Assembly: GCA_020634885.1 (NCBI GenBank) | Contig: JACKAW010000002.1 | Coordinates: 1-64,000, forward strand | DNA: 64,000 nucleotides | DNA from: Anaerolineales bacterium | GTDB lineage: Bacteria; Chloroflexota; Anaerolineae; Anaerolineales; Villigracilaceae | Reading direction: 5' to 3' | In this document: positions 51,394-59,724 of the stretch, in pieces | How the letters are laid out: every line of letters starts with the position of its first letter | How positions within the stretch are numbered: position 1 is the stretch's first letter | Program-made: the position numbers and the translations under genes | The notes under the pieces: model-generated | Databases searched by the model: none | Told to the model about the DNA's origin: nothing | What the model saw: the letters and a program-made list of their open reading frames with translations, nothing else

Positions 51394-52083
51394 ATGGAGA
51401 AAAATTTTATTCAACGCAATGGACAAAAGATCGCCGCGCTTCTTTTTTGGGTAGGGCTGGTTGCCCTCTATCAGTGGTACGCCGCCTCAAACGGACTCTC
51501 CCCTCTGCAAGTCGTTCAGCAGTTGCTGGATTTTATGAAGAACGGCGTGTGGGGTGTGCTGATCTACATCCTGCTCTACGCGGTGCGCCCGTTGATTTTA
51601 TTTCCGTCCACCATTCTCACGCTGGCGGGCGGATTTGTTTTCGGACCCATTCTTGGCGTGTTGTACACCATCATCGCCAGTAATATTTCATCCACGATTG
51701 CGTTCTATGTGGGGAGATTCTTCGGCGAAGGTTTATTGAAAGATGACGGCTCAGACGGCTGGATTCAACGCTATGCGCGGCGAATGCGCGAGAATAGTTT
51801 CGAGACGGTGATGACCATGCGTTTCATCTTCCTACCGTATGACGCGGTTAGTTATTTGGCGGGCTTTTTGAAAATTCAGTATTGGGCGTTCATTTTGGCG
51901 ACGGCGCTCGGCTCCATCCCTGGGACGATTGCGTTTGTGGGCTTCGGCGCTTCGGTGGAAAGTTTCGATGGGTCGATCCCAAAGTTGAACCCTGTGACGT
52001 TGGGATTCTCGGTGGCGATCTTTATTGTAAGTATTGTGCTTTCGAGGATGTTTAAAAAAAAGGAAGCGAAAAGTAGTGAATAG
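51394..52083 (+). CDS. TVP38/TMEM64 (DedA/VTT-domain) membrane protein
   Basis: A 229-residue membrane protein of the VTT (SNARE-associated) family: ILLYAVRPLILFPSTILTLAGG, FGPILGVLYTIIASNISSTIAFYVGRFFG, and AGFLKIQYWAFILATALGSIPGT. About six helices. Start at 51394 after AAAGGAA. Family members are thought to move lipids or bicarbonate-like species. A flavin disulfide reductase-like gene follows 85 bases later; the two families often occur together. The 51107-51393 region between the divergent genes holds their promoters. Confidence 0.88.
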   Translation: MEKNFIQRNGQKIAALLFWVGLVALYQWYAASNGLSPLQVVQQLLDFMKNGVWGVLIYILLYAVRPLILFPSTILTLAGGFVFGPILGVLYTIIASNISSTIAFYVGRFFGEGLLKDDGSDGWIQRYARRMRENSFETVMTMRFIFLPYDAVSYLAGFLKIQYWAFILATALGSIPGTIAFVGFGASVESFDGSIPKLNPVTLGFSVAIFIVSIVLSRMFKKKEAKSSE

Positions 52084-52150
52084 TTATCAGTGAATAGGGA
52101 ATAGTAATTGGAGATTGGTAATTGGTGGTCGGCGGTCAGTTTTTAGTATA
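52079..52150. repeat. Heptad repeat array between TVP38 and oxidoreductase genes
   Basis: Seven-base units run from the TVP38 stop: GAATAGT, TGAATAG, GGAATAG, TAATTGG, AGATTGG, TAATTGG, TGGTCGG, CGGTCAG. It is the clearest array of the family outside hypF. Confidence 0.65.
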
Positions 52151-52168
52151 CAAAGGAACTTACACATC

Positions 52169-53587
52169 ATGACAAATCATTTTCACACCATCGTCATTGG
52201 CGCGGGGTCGGGCGGGATGACGGCGGCGATTGGGCTGGCAGGGCTGGGTAAGCAGGTCGCGTTCATCGAAGGCAATCACGTCGGCGGGGACTGCACGAAT
52301 GTGGGCTGTGTGCCATCGAAGACGTTGATCCATTTGGCGAAGACGTTCAAGCCTGGGATGAATCCCGATGAAGCCTTGCGCGAAGTGACCCGCAAACGTG
52401 ATGCTTTGCGCGATAAAGAAACCGAAGAAGTGCGGCAATTAAAGAACGTCACCTTCATTGAAGGGATGGCGAAGTTCACCGCGCCGAAAGAAATCGAAGT
52501 GGCGTTGAAAGCAGGCGGTACAAAAAAAATCAGCGCGGACAATATCGTCATCTCCACGGGAGCGCGTCCGCGTATGATTGAAATTTCTGGTCTGCCGAAG
52601 GAACGCACGTTGACGAATGAGTCGCTGTTCGATTTGCGCGATATGCCCAAGCATTTGGTGATTGCAGGCGCGGGAGTCATTGCCATGGAGATGGCATTTG
52701 CCTTCCGTAAACTCGGCGCGAAGGTGACCATGTACGCGCTGGATCCGCGTCCGCTGGCGGTGTATATCCCTGAAGTGTTTGAGGCGTTGCAGCCAGAGAT
52801 AGAGAAGAAGGGCATTACAACGTATTATGGCGCGACGGCAACAGGGTTCAACGAATCCACCAAAACGCTGACATTGAAACAAGGCGAGAAGGAAATCCAA
52901 ATCCCTGACGTGGACAAGGTTTTAGTTGCAGTCGGTCGGGTGCGGAATCTAGAGTCGCTCGGACTGGATCAGGCTGGGGTTAAGTGGGATGCGCGGACAG
53001 GGGTGCAGGTCAACTCGTTTGGGGAGACCAATGTCAAAGGCGTGTATGCGATTGGGGATGTCACTCCCACGTCCGCTTTTACTCATTCTGCCAACGCACA
53101 GGGGCGACGCGTGACTCAACGAATCGCATTCCCATTTTTACCGCTGGCGAAGAACGAACCGATCTTCCCGAACGCGACTTTTAGCGACCCCGAAGTGGCG
53201 AATGTAGGGCTAACGCAAAAACAGATCGCGGAGAAATATCATCCGCAACTTATCAAACGTATTCGCGTGGATTTCAAAGACCATACCGATAGAGGCTACA
53301 CTGATGGCGTGGAAAACGGCTTCATCATCGTGGATGTGATGCGACTGACAGGGCAAATTTTGCACACCACGATTGTCGGCACGAATGCTTCGGAGATGAT
53401 TTCATTTTTTACGCTCGCCATCAGCCAAAAGATTTCATTGCACAAGATTTATCGGCTGGTGTATCCGTACCCTACGTTTTCGAGCGGCATTCTAAAAGTG
53501 GCTGACTTTTTTATGCGTGAGACCTTGCCGAATTTGGGTAAGGAGTTGGGCGCGTTTTTGAAGTATCGATTTGCGAAAGGAAATTAA
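52169..53587 (+). CDS. FAD-dependent pyridine nucleotide-disulfide oxidoreductase (mercuric reductase-like)
   Basis: A 472-residue flavoprotein. FAD site IVIGAGSGGMTAAIGLAGLG (about 8-27), redox-active Cys pair in GGDCTNVGCVPSK (about 42-54), NAD site VIAGAGVIAMEMAFAFRKLG and DVTPTSAFTHSANAQG. The dimer-interface part is present, but the usual catalytic His-Glu pair (HAHPTLSE type) is replaced by YPYPTFSSG, so a classic lipoamide dehydrogenase reaction is unlikely. It may reduce a small disulfide, quinone or metal. Start at 52169 with AAAGGAAC; pairs with the TVP38 gene upstream. Confidence 0.88.
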   Translation: MTNHFHTIVIGAGSGGMTAAIGLAGLGKQVAFIEGNHVGGDCTNVGCVPSKTLIHLAKTFKPGMNPDEALREVTRKRDALRDKETEEVRQLKNVTFIEGMAKFTAPKEIEVALKAGGTKKISADNIVISTGARPRMIEISGLPKERTLTNESLFDLRDMPKHLVIAGAGVIAMEMAFAFRKLGAKVTMYALDPRPLAVYIPEVFEALQPEIEKKGITTYYGATATGFNESTKTLTLKQGEKEIQIPDVDKVLVAVGRVRNLESLGLDQAGVKWDARTGVQVNSFGETNVKGVYAIGDVTPTSAFTHSANAQGRRVTQRIAFPFLPLAKNEPIFPNATFSDPEVANVGLTQKQIAEKYHPQLIKRIRVDFKDHTDRGYTDGVENGFIIVDVMRLTGQILHTTIVGTNASEMISFFTLAISQKISLHKIYRLVYPYPTFSSGILKVADFFMRETLPNLGKELGAFLKYRFAKGN

Positions 53588-53669
53588 AAACGAAGGACAC
53601 AAAATACACCAAGGTATTTCCTTCGTGACCGTTGTGACCTTTGTGTTTTAAAAATAAAGGAGAGAAGAA

Positions 53670-54932
53670 ATGAAGAAAATAATTTTTTTAGTGACCGTCC
53701 TTGCTTTACTGCTCGCCGCGTGCCTGTCCCCTTCAGGGGGCGGTTCGCCCGCACAATCATCGTCTGAATTTGACATCAACGACTGGGATAGTGTGCTCGC
53801 CGCCGCGAAGGGACAGACCGTCAACTGGTACATGTGGGGCGGTTCAGACAGTATCAACGCCTACGTAGATAACTTCTACGGCACGGCGTTGAAGGAGCGC
53901 TACGATATCACGCTCAATCGCGTGCCCGTTGCAGATGCGGCGGATTACGTCAATCAGGTTTTGAGTGAAAAAGAAGCAGGCGTGGTAGAAGGCGCAGTGG
54001 ACTTGATGTGGATCAACGGCGAGAATTTTTACACGCTCAAGCAAGCCGACATGCTCTACAAGGATTGGGCGCAGGTCATCCCGAACGCGAAGTTTGTCAA
54101 TTGGGAAAACCCCGCCATCAATTTGGATTTTGGACGCCCCGTGGATAACATGGAAAGTCCGTGGTGATCGGCGCAGATTCAGTTGGTCTATGACTCGGCG
54201 CGGATGAACGAAGATGAACTTCCGCGCTCGTATGCCGATCTTAAGGATTGGGCGTGCTCCAACCCTGGGCGTTTCACTTACATTGCGCCTGGACCTGGCG
54301 GTTTTATTGGCACACGTTTTGCGAAGGGTGCATTGTACGAGATCAGCGGAGATGCAAAGCAATGGCTGAGTTTCGACCAGGCGCTTTGGGATGCCCAGTC
54401 GCCCGCACTATGGGACTACTTCAATGAGATCAAGCCCTGCTTGTGGCGCGAAGGTGAAGTGTATCCGAAGGATGAAGCAGAACTGGTGACGCTTTTCTCC
54501 AACAATGAAGTGGATTTCAGCATGACCCAGGATATTACGGGCGCGGGACGTTGGATCATTGATGGTCGTATGCCCGAAACCGCGCGCGCCTTCGTCTTCG
54601 ACAACTACATGATCGGTGATTTCAATTATGTTGCCATCCCTGTCAATTCTCCGCATAAGGCTGCGGCGCTGGTGCTGGCGAATCTTTTGCTTGAACCCGA
54701 ATTCCAAGCCGCGCAGATTCTGCCCGAAAACGGATTCGGTCTCGGCTTTGCGATTGATGTAACCCGCGTCACGGACCCTGCGCAAGTTGCCCTGCTGGAA
54801 GAATCTGCAAGTAAATTGGGCGAATCTGCCACCCCCGCCGATGAAATGGCAAAGGCACTGGCAGGCGATACTGCGGCAGAGTATCAAAGCCTGGTGGAAC
54901 AGGATTGGCTGAAGTTCGTGCTGCAACAATAA
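53670..54932 (+). pseudogene. YnjB-like ABC substrate-binding lipoprotein gene with an internal TGA
   Basis: The reading frame encodes a signal peptide with lipobox LAAC (Cys18), then VNWYMWGGSDSINAYVDNF, typical of the YnjB group of binding proteins. It is broken by one in-frame TGA at 54165-54167 in NMESPW-stop-SAQIQLVYDS, and the same frame then runs on to 54932 and ends QDWLKFVLQQ. Relatives have a Gly here (recollected PWG), so GGA to TGA is the simplest change. The full frame would give 420 codons. The permease and ATPase genes downstream are intact. Whether this is a dead gene, a read-through site or an assembly error cannot be decided here. Confidence 0.8.
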
Positions 54933-55015
54933 GTCTCAGGTTTTCAATCGTTGGGTATCAGGTTAAACTCTTATCCTGATACCCAACATCTCTTACATAA
55001 CTTTTTGACTCTGCC

Positions 55016-55876
55016 ATGAAATTCAGACCTTCCCCTTATCTAGCCCTTGCTCCTGCATTGATCGTGATTACGGTCATGCTGGGGGCAAGTTTGTTTTATG
55101 CTGTGCTGGAAAGTTTTGGGATCATTCGCGTGATCGGGCAGGACGCTCTCAGCCTGGATGCGTATCGGGATGTGCTCTCAGGCACGGGCGCGGCGGGAGG
55201 CGAGTTTTGGGTCTCGCTGGGTTTCTCGTTATGGGTGAGCGCCGCGTCCACAATTTTTTCATCCGCATTGGCGTTAATGGCGGCGGTGTGGTTGTCGAGT
55301 CAAAAAAATCAAGCCGATACGCTGGCGATCAACGGACATTTGGCATTTCCGCATTTGGCATGGGCAACGGCATTATTGCTGCTCTTTTCGCAAAGTGGAA
55401 TCCTTGCGCGCTGGGCAGCGGCATTAGGCTGGATTGACGTACCCGCCGATTTTCCCATCCTCGTGCGCGACAGCTTCGGCGTTGGAATCATTTTGCATTA
55501 CTCGATCAAGGAAATCCCATTCCTTGCGTTGATCGTGCTGGGCGTGCTGCGCTCACAGCCTGTTGGGTACGATGTCGTGGCAGAGAATCTCGGTGCGAGC
55601 CGCTGGCAGAGATTGAGATATGTGATGATCCCGCAGGTGATGCCCGCCCTGTTTGCAGGCGCTCTACTTGTTTTTGGATTGATCTTCAGCAGTTACGAAG
55701 TACCCGCCTTGTTGGGAATCGGATACCCGCGTGCCTTGCCTGTATTGGCGCTGCGCTTCTTTCTTGACCCTGACCTGCGTGCCCGTTCTGAGGGCATGGT
55801 CATCAGCCTGATCATTACCCTGATCGTGCTTGCGGTGGCTGTGGTCAGTTTGAAACTTGAGGAGCGGAAGGAATGA
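55016..55876 (+). CDS. ABC transporter permease (first of two, YnjC-like)
   Basis: A 286-residue membrane protein with about six helices and the EAA-type loop GYDVVAENLGASRWQRLRYVMIPQ near residue 184. It overlaps the second permease by four bases (ATGA at 55873). In E. coli YnjC both halves are fused in one protein; here they are separate. Substrate unknown; the class includes spermidine, thiamine and iron importers. Confidence 0.88.
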   Translation: MKFRPSPYLALAPALIVITVMLGASLFYAVLESFGIIRVIGQDALSLDAYRDVLSGTGAAGGEFWVSLGFSLWVSAASTIFSSALALMAAVWLSSQKNQADTLAINGHLAFPHLAWATALLLLFSQSGILARWAAALGWIDVPADFPILVRDSFGVGIILHYSIKEIPFLALIVLGVLRSQPVGYDVVAENLGASRWQRLRYVMIPQVMPALFAGALLVFGLIFSSYEVPALLGIGYPRALPVLALRFFLDPDLRARSEGMVISLIITLIVLAVAVVSLKLEERKE

Positions 55877-56655
55877 AGTATCTCGTCCGCGCTCTGCTCT
55901 ATGTAGTTCTTGTTGCGCCGCTGGCGCTTTTTATCGTGTATAGCTTCACCGAAGGATGGTTCTTCCCTGCGCCTTTCCCAAGCGAGTGGACAACCACTAC
56001 CTTCCAACGCACAATGGATGATCCACGCACATTGGGCGGGATGTGGCAGGGCTTTGTGATCGCGGTCATTGTCAGTTTGCTTTCCTTGATCCTTGCATTT
56101 CCTGCGGCGCGTGCTTTGGGCTTGCGTCAATTTCGCGGACGGCAGATCGCGTGGTTGATGTTGTTCCTGCCAACGGTGGTTCCTCCGTTGGCGATTGGCA
56201 TGGGCTTGAATATTTTATTTTTGCGTGTCGGTTTGGCAGGGACAATCATGGGCGTGTCGCTGGCGCATTTGATCTCCACTCTGCCGTATACGGTCTTTAC
56301 TTTATCCAGTGCCTTTGCGCGGTACGATGAAAATTACGAACATCAGGCATTGGCATTGGGCGCAAACCCCATGCAGATTTTTTTCAACATCACCTTGCGA
56401 ATGATGACTCCCAGCTTGGTGGTGGCGACCTTGTTTGCATTCCTGGTCTCGTGGAGTCAATACCTGCTGACGCTGCTTATCGGCGGTGGGAAGATCATTA
56501 CGCTGCCAGTTTTATTGTTCACTGCGGCGTCAGGCGGAAATCCATCCACGATTGCGATCAAATCGTTATTGTTCATTTTGCCGCCCGCGCTGGTCATCGC
56601 ATTTACCGCACGAGAGTTAAATCGGCACGGGAATGAAATCAGAGAGCAGTATTGA
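55873..56655 (+). CDS. ABC transporter permease (second of two)
   Basis: A 260-residue permease of the same type: LLYVVLVAPLALFIVYSFTEG start and the EAA loop YEHQALALGANPMQIFFNI near residue 156. The pair forms the membrane channel of the YnjBCD-like system. Confidence 0.88.
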   Translation: MKYLVRALLYVVLVAPLALFIVYSFTEGWFFPAPFPSEWTTTTFQRTMDDPRTLGGMWQGFVIAVIVSLLSLILAFPAARALGLRQFRGRQIAWLMLFLPTVVPPLAIGMGLNILFLRVGLAGTIMGVSLAHLISTLPYTVFTLSSAFARYDENYEHQALALGANPMQIFFNITLRMMTPSLVVATLFAFLVSWSQYLLTLLIGGGKIITLPVLLFTAASGGNPSTIAIKSLLFILPPALVIAFTARELNRHGNEIREQY

Positions 56656-56693
56656 AAACCGAACATAGATGGTAGACCACTGACGGAATTTGT

Positions 56694-56746
56694 CGTCCGT
56701 CGTCGGTGGTCGGTGGTCGGTGGTCTGCGGTCAGATCGCAAGAAAG
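56694..56746. repeat. Heptad repeat array (TGGTCGG type) before the ATPase gene
   Basis: TCGTCGG, TGGTCGG, TGGTCGG, TGGTCTG and CGGTCAG follow in 7-base steps between the permease and ATPase genes. The same TGGTC-type units recur at 52130 and 58475. Confidence 0.65.
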
Positions 56747-56768
56747 TAAATTTATCAAATTCAAACCT

Positions 56769-57809
56769 ATGACAAAAATCGAAATTACCTCACTCCACAA
56801 AACCTATCCAAACACCCGCATACCCGTGTTGCAAGATTTCAACTTGTCGATCAACGCTGGCGAGATGGTGACTCTTCTGGGTCCTTCGGGATCGGGGAAA
56901 TCCACGGTGTTGAAGATCATTGCTGGCATTGAACAGCCCAATAGCGGTGACATCCGCTTTGACGGCGAAACCATTTTGAACATTGAGCCGAACAAACGCG
57001 GCGCGGTGTTGATGTTTCAAAAGTCGTATCTTTTTCCATTCTTGAATGTGGAGGAGAACATTGGCTTTGGGTTGAAGATGCAGGGCGTTTCACCTGAAAC
57101 GATCCAAGCTGAAGTGAAGCGTATGTTGAAGTTGATCGGTTTGCCAGGCATTGAGAAGCGCAAGGTCGGTCAACTTTCTGGCGGGGAAGGTCAGCGGGTG
57201 GCGTTGGCGCGGGCGTTGGTGACTCAACCCAAGTTGTTGATGTTGGATGAACCGCTCTCAAGTTTGGATACGTCGGTGCGTTTGAATTTGCAGGCGGCGA
57301 TCCGTGAGATTCAACGCGAGTTGGGAATCACGACCATCTTCGTCACGCACGATTTGAGCGAAGCCATGGCAATGTCTGACCGTATGGCGATTTTGTTGGA
57401 TGGGGAAGTCACGGCATACGATAAACCTGAAACGCTGTTCCATCGTCCGCCGTGCGTGCGGAGCGCAAAATTTGTCGGGGTGGATCTGTTTCTCGAAGGC
57501 GAATCAAGCGGCGGGTGGTTGGAAGCGGTGGGTGTGGGCAGAGTCAGACTCAAAGATGAGTCAAAGGTCGGTCGAAGCGTATTCGCCATCAGACCGGAAC
57601 ATATCCGCATTCAAAAAGAGGAAAAAGAAAATTCGTTGATGGGTGTGGTGCAGAGTTGTTTGTTTCGCGGTGAGGCGTTGGAGGTGCTGGTGCGGATCGG
57701 CAATGTGATGACGCGTGCACGCCTGCCCATGCCCGCGCCGATGTTCGCGCATGGTGAAAACGTTTTTGTGCAATTGCCCGCCGAGCATTTGTTTGAGGTG
57801 GCGGCATGA
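56769..57809 (+). CDS. ABC transporter ATPase (YnjD/PotA-like)
   Basis: A 346-residue ATPase: Walker A GPSGSGKSTVLKIIAG (about 38-53), signature LSGGEGQRVALARAL, Walker B LLMLDEPLSSLDTSVR, His switch FVTHDLSEAMAMSD, and a C-terminal TOBE-like regulatory part (FAIRPEHIRIQ). An upstream start at 56706 would only translate the heptad repeat and is rejected. No clear Shine-Dalgarno. The methyltransferase gene overlaps its stop. Confidence 0.92.
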   Translation: MTKIEITSLHKTYPNTRIPVLQDFNLSINAGEMVTLLGPSGSGKSTVLKIIAGIEQPNSGDIRFDGETILNIEPNKRGAVLMFQKSYLFPFLNVEENIGFGLKMQGVSPETIQAEVKRMLKLIGLPGIEKRKVGQLSGGEGQRVALARALVTQPKLLMLDEPLSSLDTSVRLNLQAAIREIQRELGITTIFVTHDLSEAMAMSDRMAILLDGEVTAYDKPETLFHRPPCVRSAKFVGVDLFLEGESSGGWLEAVGVGRVRLKDESKVGRSVFAIRPEHIRIQKEEKENSLMGVVQSCLFRGEALEVLVRIGNVMTRARLPMPAPMFAHGENVFVQLPAEHLFEVAA

Positions 57810-58462
57810 AACCACGCGGGTTGACGCAAACCGAGACCGAAAAATTTTATGACGCGTTAGGCGCAAAGCAGGATGGCGCAGGTTATTACGAAGATGTGAC
57901 GCTGGCGCAGTTGAGCCGTTTTGCAGATTTTGAATCGGCGATTTCGATCGTGGAATTCGGTTGCGGCACAGGTCGCTTTGCGGAAGAGATGTTGCGCCTG
58001 AACAACGCTTCGTATTGGGGCTGTGATGTGAGCGCGACGATGATTCAGTTGAGTAAAAAACGCTTGGCAACATTTAGCGAGCGAGTGACGTTGGTGAAAT
58101 CGTCGGGCGATTTGTCTTTGCCTTTGCCTGACAACTCGGCGGATCGTTTCGTTTCAAATTATGTCTTGGATATTTTATCGGCGGATGAAATCGAAGCGGT
58201 GTTGCGTGAAGCAAAACGCATTTTGAAACCCGATGGCTTGCTGTGCCTGACGGGTCTGACACATGGCAAGGGGTTATTCTCAAAAGCGTGGACGGCGTTT
58301 TGGAACCTTCGCTTTGATCTGAATCCCAAATGGGTGGGCGGTTGTCGCCCTGTGGCATTGACCGATTTTTTGGATGGATGGGAAGTTTTACATCACAACA
58401 TTGTGACGGTTAGGGGAATTAGCTCGGAGGTGGTGGTGGGGAGTAAGAAAGGTAATTGGTAA
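57806..58462 (+). CDS. Class I SAM-dependent methyltransferase
   Basis: A 218-residue methyltransferase with motif I IVEFGCGTGRFAEEML (about 48-63), an acidic motif II in YWGCDVSATMIQL and post-motif LPDNSADRFVSNYVLDIL. Overlaps the ATPase gene by four bases (ATGA), so it is in the transporter operon. The last residues (KKGNW) and stop come from a heptad repeat. Substrate unknown. Confidence 0.87.
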   Translation: MKPRGLTQTETEKFYDALGAKQDGAGYYEDVTLAQLSRFADFESAISIVEFGCGTGRFAEEMLRLNNASYWGCDVSATMIQLSKKRLATFSERVTLVKSSGDLSLPLPDNSADRFVSNYVLDILSADEIEAVLREAKRILKPDGLLCLTGLTHGKGLFSKAWTAFWNLRFDLNPKWVGGCRPVALTDFLDGWEVLHHNIVTVRGISSEVVVGSKKGNW

Positions 58463-58502
58463 ATAGTAATTGATGGTCAGCGGTCTGTCGTCGGTGGTTG
58501 TT
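58451..58502. repeat. Heptad repeat array between convergent genes
   Basis: TAATTGG, TAAATAG, TAATTGA, TGGTCAG, CGGTCTG, TCGTCGG run in 7-base steps. The array provides the stops of both flanking genes (methyltransferase and DUF457 protein). Confidence 0.6.
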
Positions 58503-59061
58503 TGAATCTTTGAATCAACTTTGGCAAAAACAAATACCCTAACAATACAATATTGATTCCCAACTCCACCCAGAAGAATTGATCGGCGTAATGCGCCCTG
58601 TCCCAGTAACTGACGGGACTGTAGAAGCGGGTGTGCCAGTCGAAGGGGAAGAAGAGCACGGGACCGTCGTCGTAGTGGGTGAGGATGTCGATGACGGAGT
58701 GAACCATGCAACCGAAGACGAAGGACAGCCACCAATGTCCACGTGAACCGGTTTTGTCCACGAAGTGCCAGAGTAGGATGACGTAGATGAAAAGCGCAGT
58801 AGGCGAGTGCAGGAAGTTGTGACTCGCGATCCAGAACGGGTCGTTGAAATACATCTCGCCGAAGGCTTTGTCCATGATGCCTGAGATGTCTTGAGTGGTG
58901 AAATAACGGTAATAAACAAAGTAGCCAATGGAAATTAAACCCAGCGGAATATCAGGTACAACCGAACCCCACAAGAATGCGGACTTGGCGAGTTTGTATT
59001 TTGCGCCGAATTTCTTTTCGATGGCGGCGTTGATGACGAGGTGAGAGGGGAGAGTGTTCAT
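58477..59061 (-). CDS. Membrane protein of the DUF457/YbcI-like metal-dependent hydrolase type
   Basis: A 194-residue protein with about four helices. MPxHxxI-like opening MNTLPSHLVINAAIEKKFG, then WGSVVPDIPLGLIS, FLHSPTALFIYVILLWHF and the metal-site pattern GCMVHSVIDILTHYDDGP. Family members are inner-membrane putative zinc or iron hydrolases. The C-terminal residues KQPPTTDR derive from a heptad repeat. It sits downstream of the selenoprotein gene on the same strand, 91 bases away. Confidence 0.8.
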   Translation of the reverse strand: MNTLPSHLVINAAIEKKFGAKYKLAKSAFLWGSVVPDIPLGLISIGYFVYYRYFTTQDISGIMDKAFGEMYFNDPFWIASHNFLHSPTALFIYVILLWHFVDKTGSRGHWWLSFVFGCMVHSVIDILTHYDDGPVLFFPFDWHTRFYSPVSYWDRAHYADQFFWVELGINIVLLGYLFLPKLIQRFKQPPTTDR

Positions 59062-59152
59062 AAAGTGGAAAGTGGTTAGTGGGAAGTGGGAAGTGGGTGA
59101 GAAATGACCGGCGACCGCAATGAATGGTTGGTAGGTGTTCAGTCTTCTGCTG

Positions 59153-59692
59153 TCAAGATTTTATCTTTTTCAACACCGCAAGCAACTTACCCACTGAGGG
59201 TCTATCAGCGGGGTCGTGGCTGGGATAGATGAAGCGTAGGTTGCCTTGCTTGTCTATGATGAAATCGCCGCCGAGTTGACTGGTATCGTCGCCGTGCGAG
59301 TCGTGAGTCTTTTTGCCTGAGAGCCAGGCTTTGAAATATACCCAGCGCGTGCGCAAAGAACGAGAACGCCAGTAGGAGCGTTCGAGTCCGTAGGCATTGT
59401 AGACGGTCCGCTCGCGGTCTAATAAGACGGTGAAATTGCCACAGGTTTCTTTCAGCCATCCCTGCACAGCGGGCAGGGTTCCAAAGGAGACGACCAACAC
59501 GCGGGTGTTGAGTTCGGCGAATTCAGATTGACGGTCACACAACTGTGCGACATGCTCACGGCAGGGAATTCAGCCAAGGTGACGAAGAAAGACCAGCAGG
59601 GCGTTTCCATTTTTGAGAACTTCGCCAAGCGAGACTTGCTCGCCTTCGGCAGAGGTGAGGGTGAAGGTGGGGGCGGGGGAGTTGAGTTTCAT
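59153..59692 (-). CDS. Selenocysteine-containing AhpC/TSA peroxiredoxin-like protein
   Basis: From the ATG at 59692 the frame reads MKLNSPAPTFTLTSAEGEQV, then LLVFLRHLG, an in-frame TGA (59570-59572, codon 41), IPCREHVAQL and on to residue 179. Peroxiredoxin-like proteins of this group have Cys-x-x-Cys exactly there (RHxGCxxCRE), so UGA replaces the first Cys and Cys44 is the resolving residue. The sequence after the TGA can form a small hairpin (59543-59564) with a G/U-containing loop 14-20 bases on, fitting a bacterial SECIS. The rest shows the thioredoxin fold (TVLLDRERTVYNAYGL, LGGDFIIDKQGNLRFIYPS). A start after the TGA at 59542 would lack the active site. Predicted thiol peroxidase or reductase. 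Confidence 0.85.
59543..59564 (-). promoter_or_regulatory. Candidate bacterial SECIS hairpin
   Basis: Downstream of the UGA on the minus strand, CUG pairs with CAG and GUG with CGC around the loop AGCAUGU, with a small internal bulge. Distance and loop G/U content match what SelB needs. The fold was done by eye. Confidence 0.5.
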
Positions 59693-59693
59693 T

Positions 59694-59724
59694 GAGGTAA
59701 ATAGTAATTGGTGAGTGGAGATTT
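59694..59724. repeat. Short heptad repeat between selenoprotein and phosphatidyltransferase genes
   Basis: TAAATAG, TAATTGG, TGAGTGG and AGATTTT in 7-base steps. A further AAGTGG-type run lies at 59064-59105 on the other side of the selenoprotein gene. Confidence 0.5.

Noticed and set aside
54165..54167. Selenocysteine at the internal TGA of the YnjB-like gene
   Set aside because: The position corresponds to a Gly in the family as I recall it, and no redox motif surrounds it; a nonsense change is simpler.
54165..59572. Genome-wide recoding of UGA
   Set aside because: Many genes here end in TGA in tight ATGA overlaps with the next gene (for example hypC/hypD, tupB/tupC), so UGA is a normal stop.
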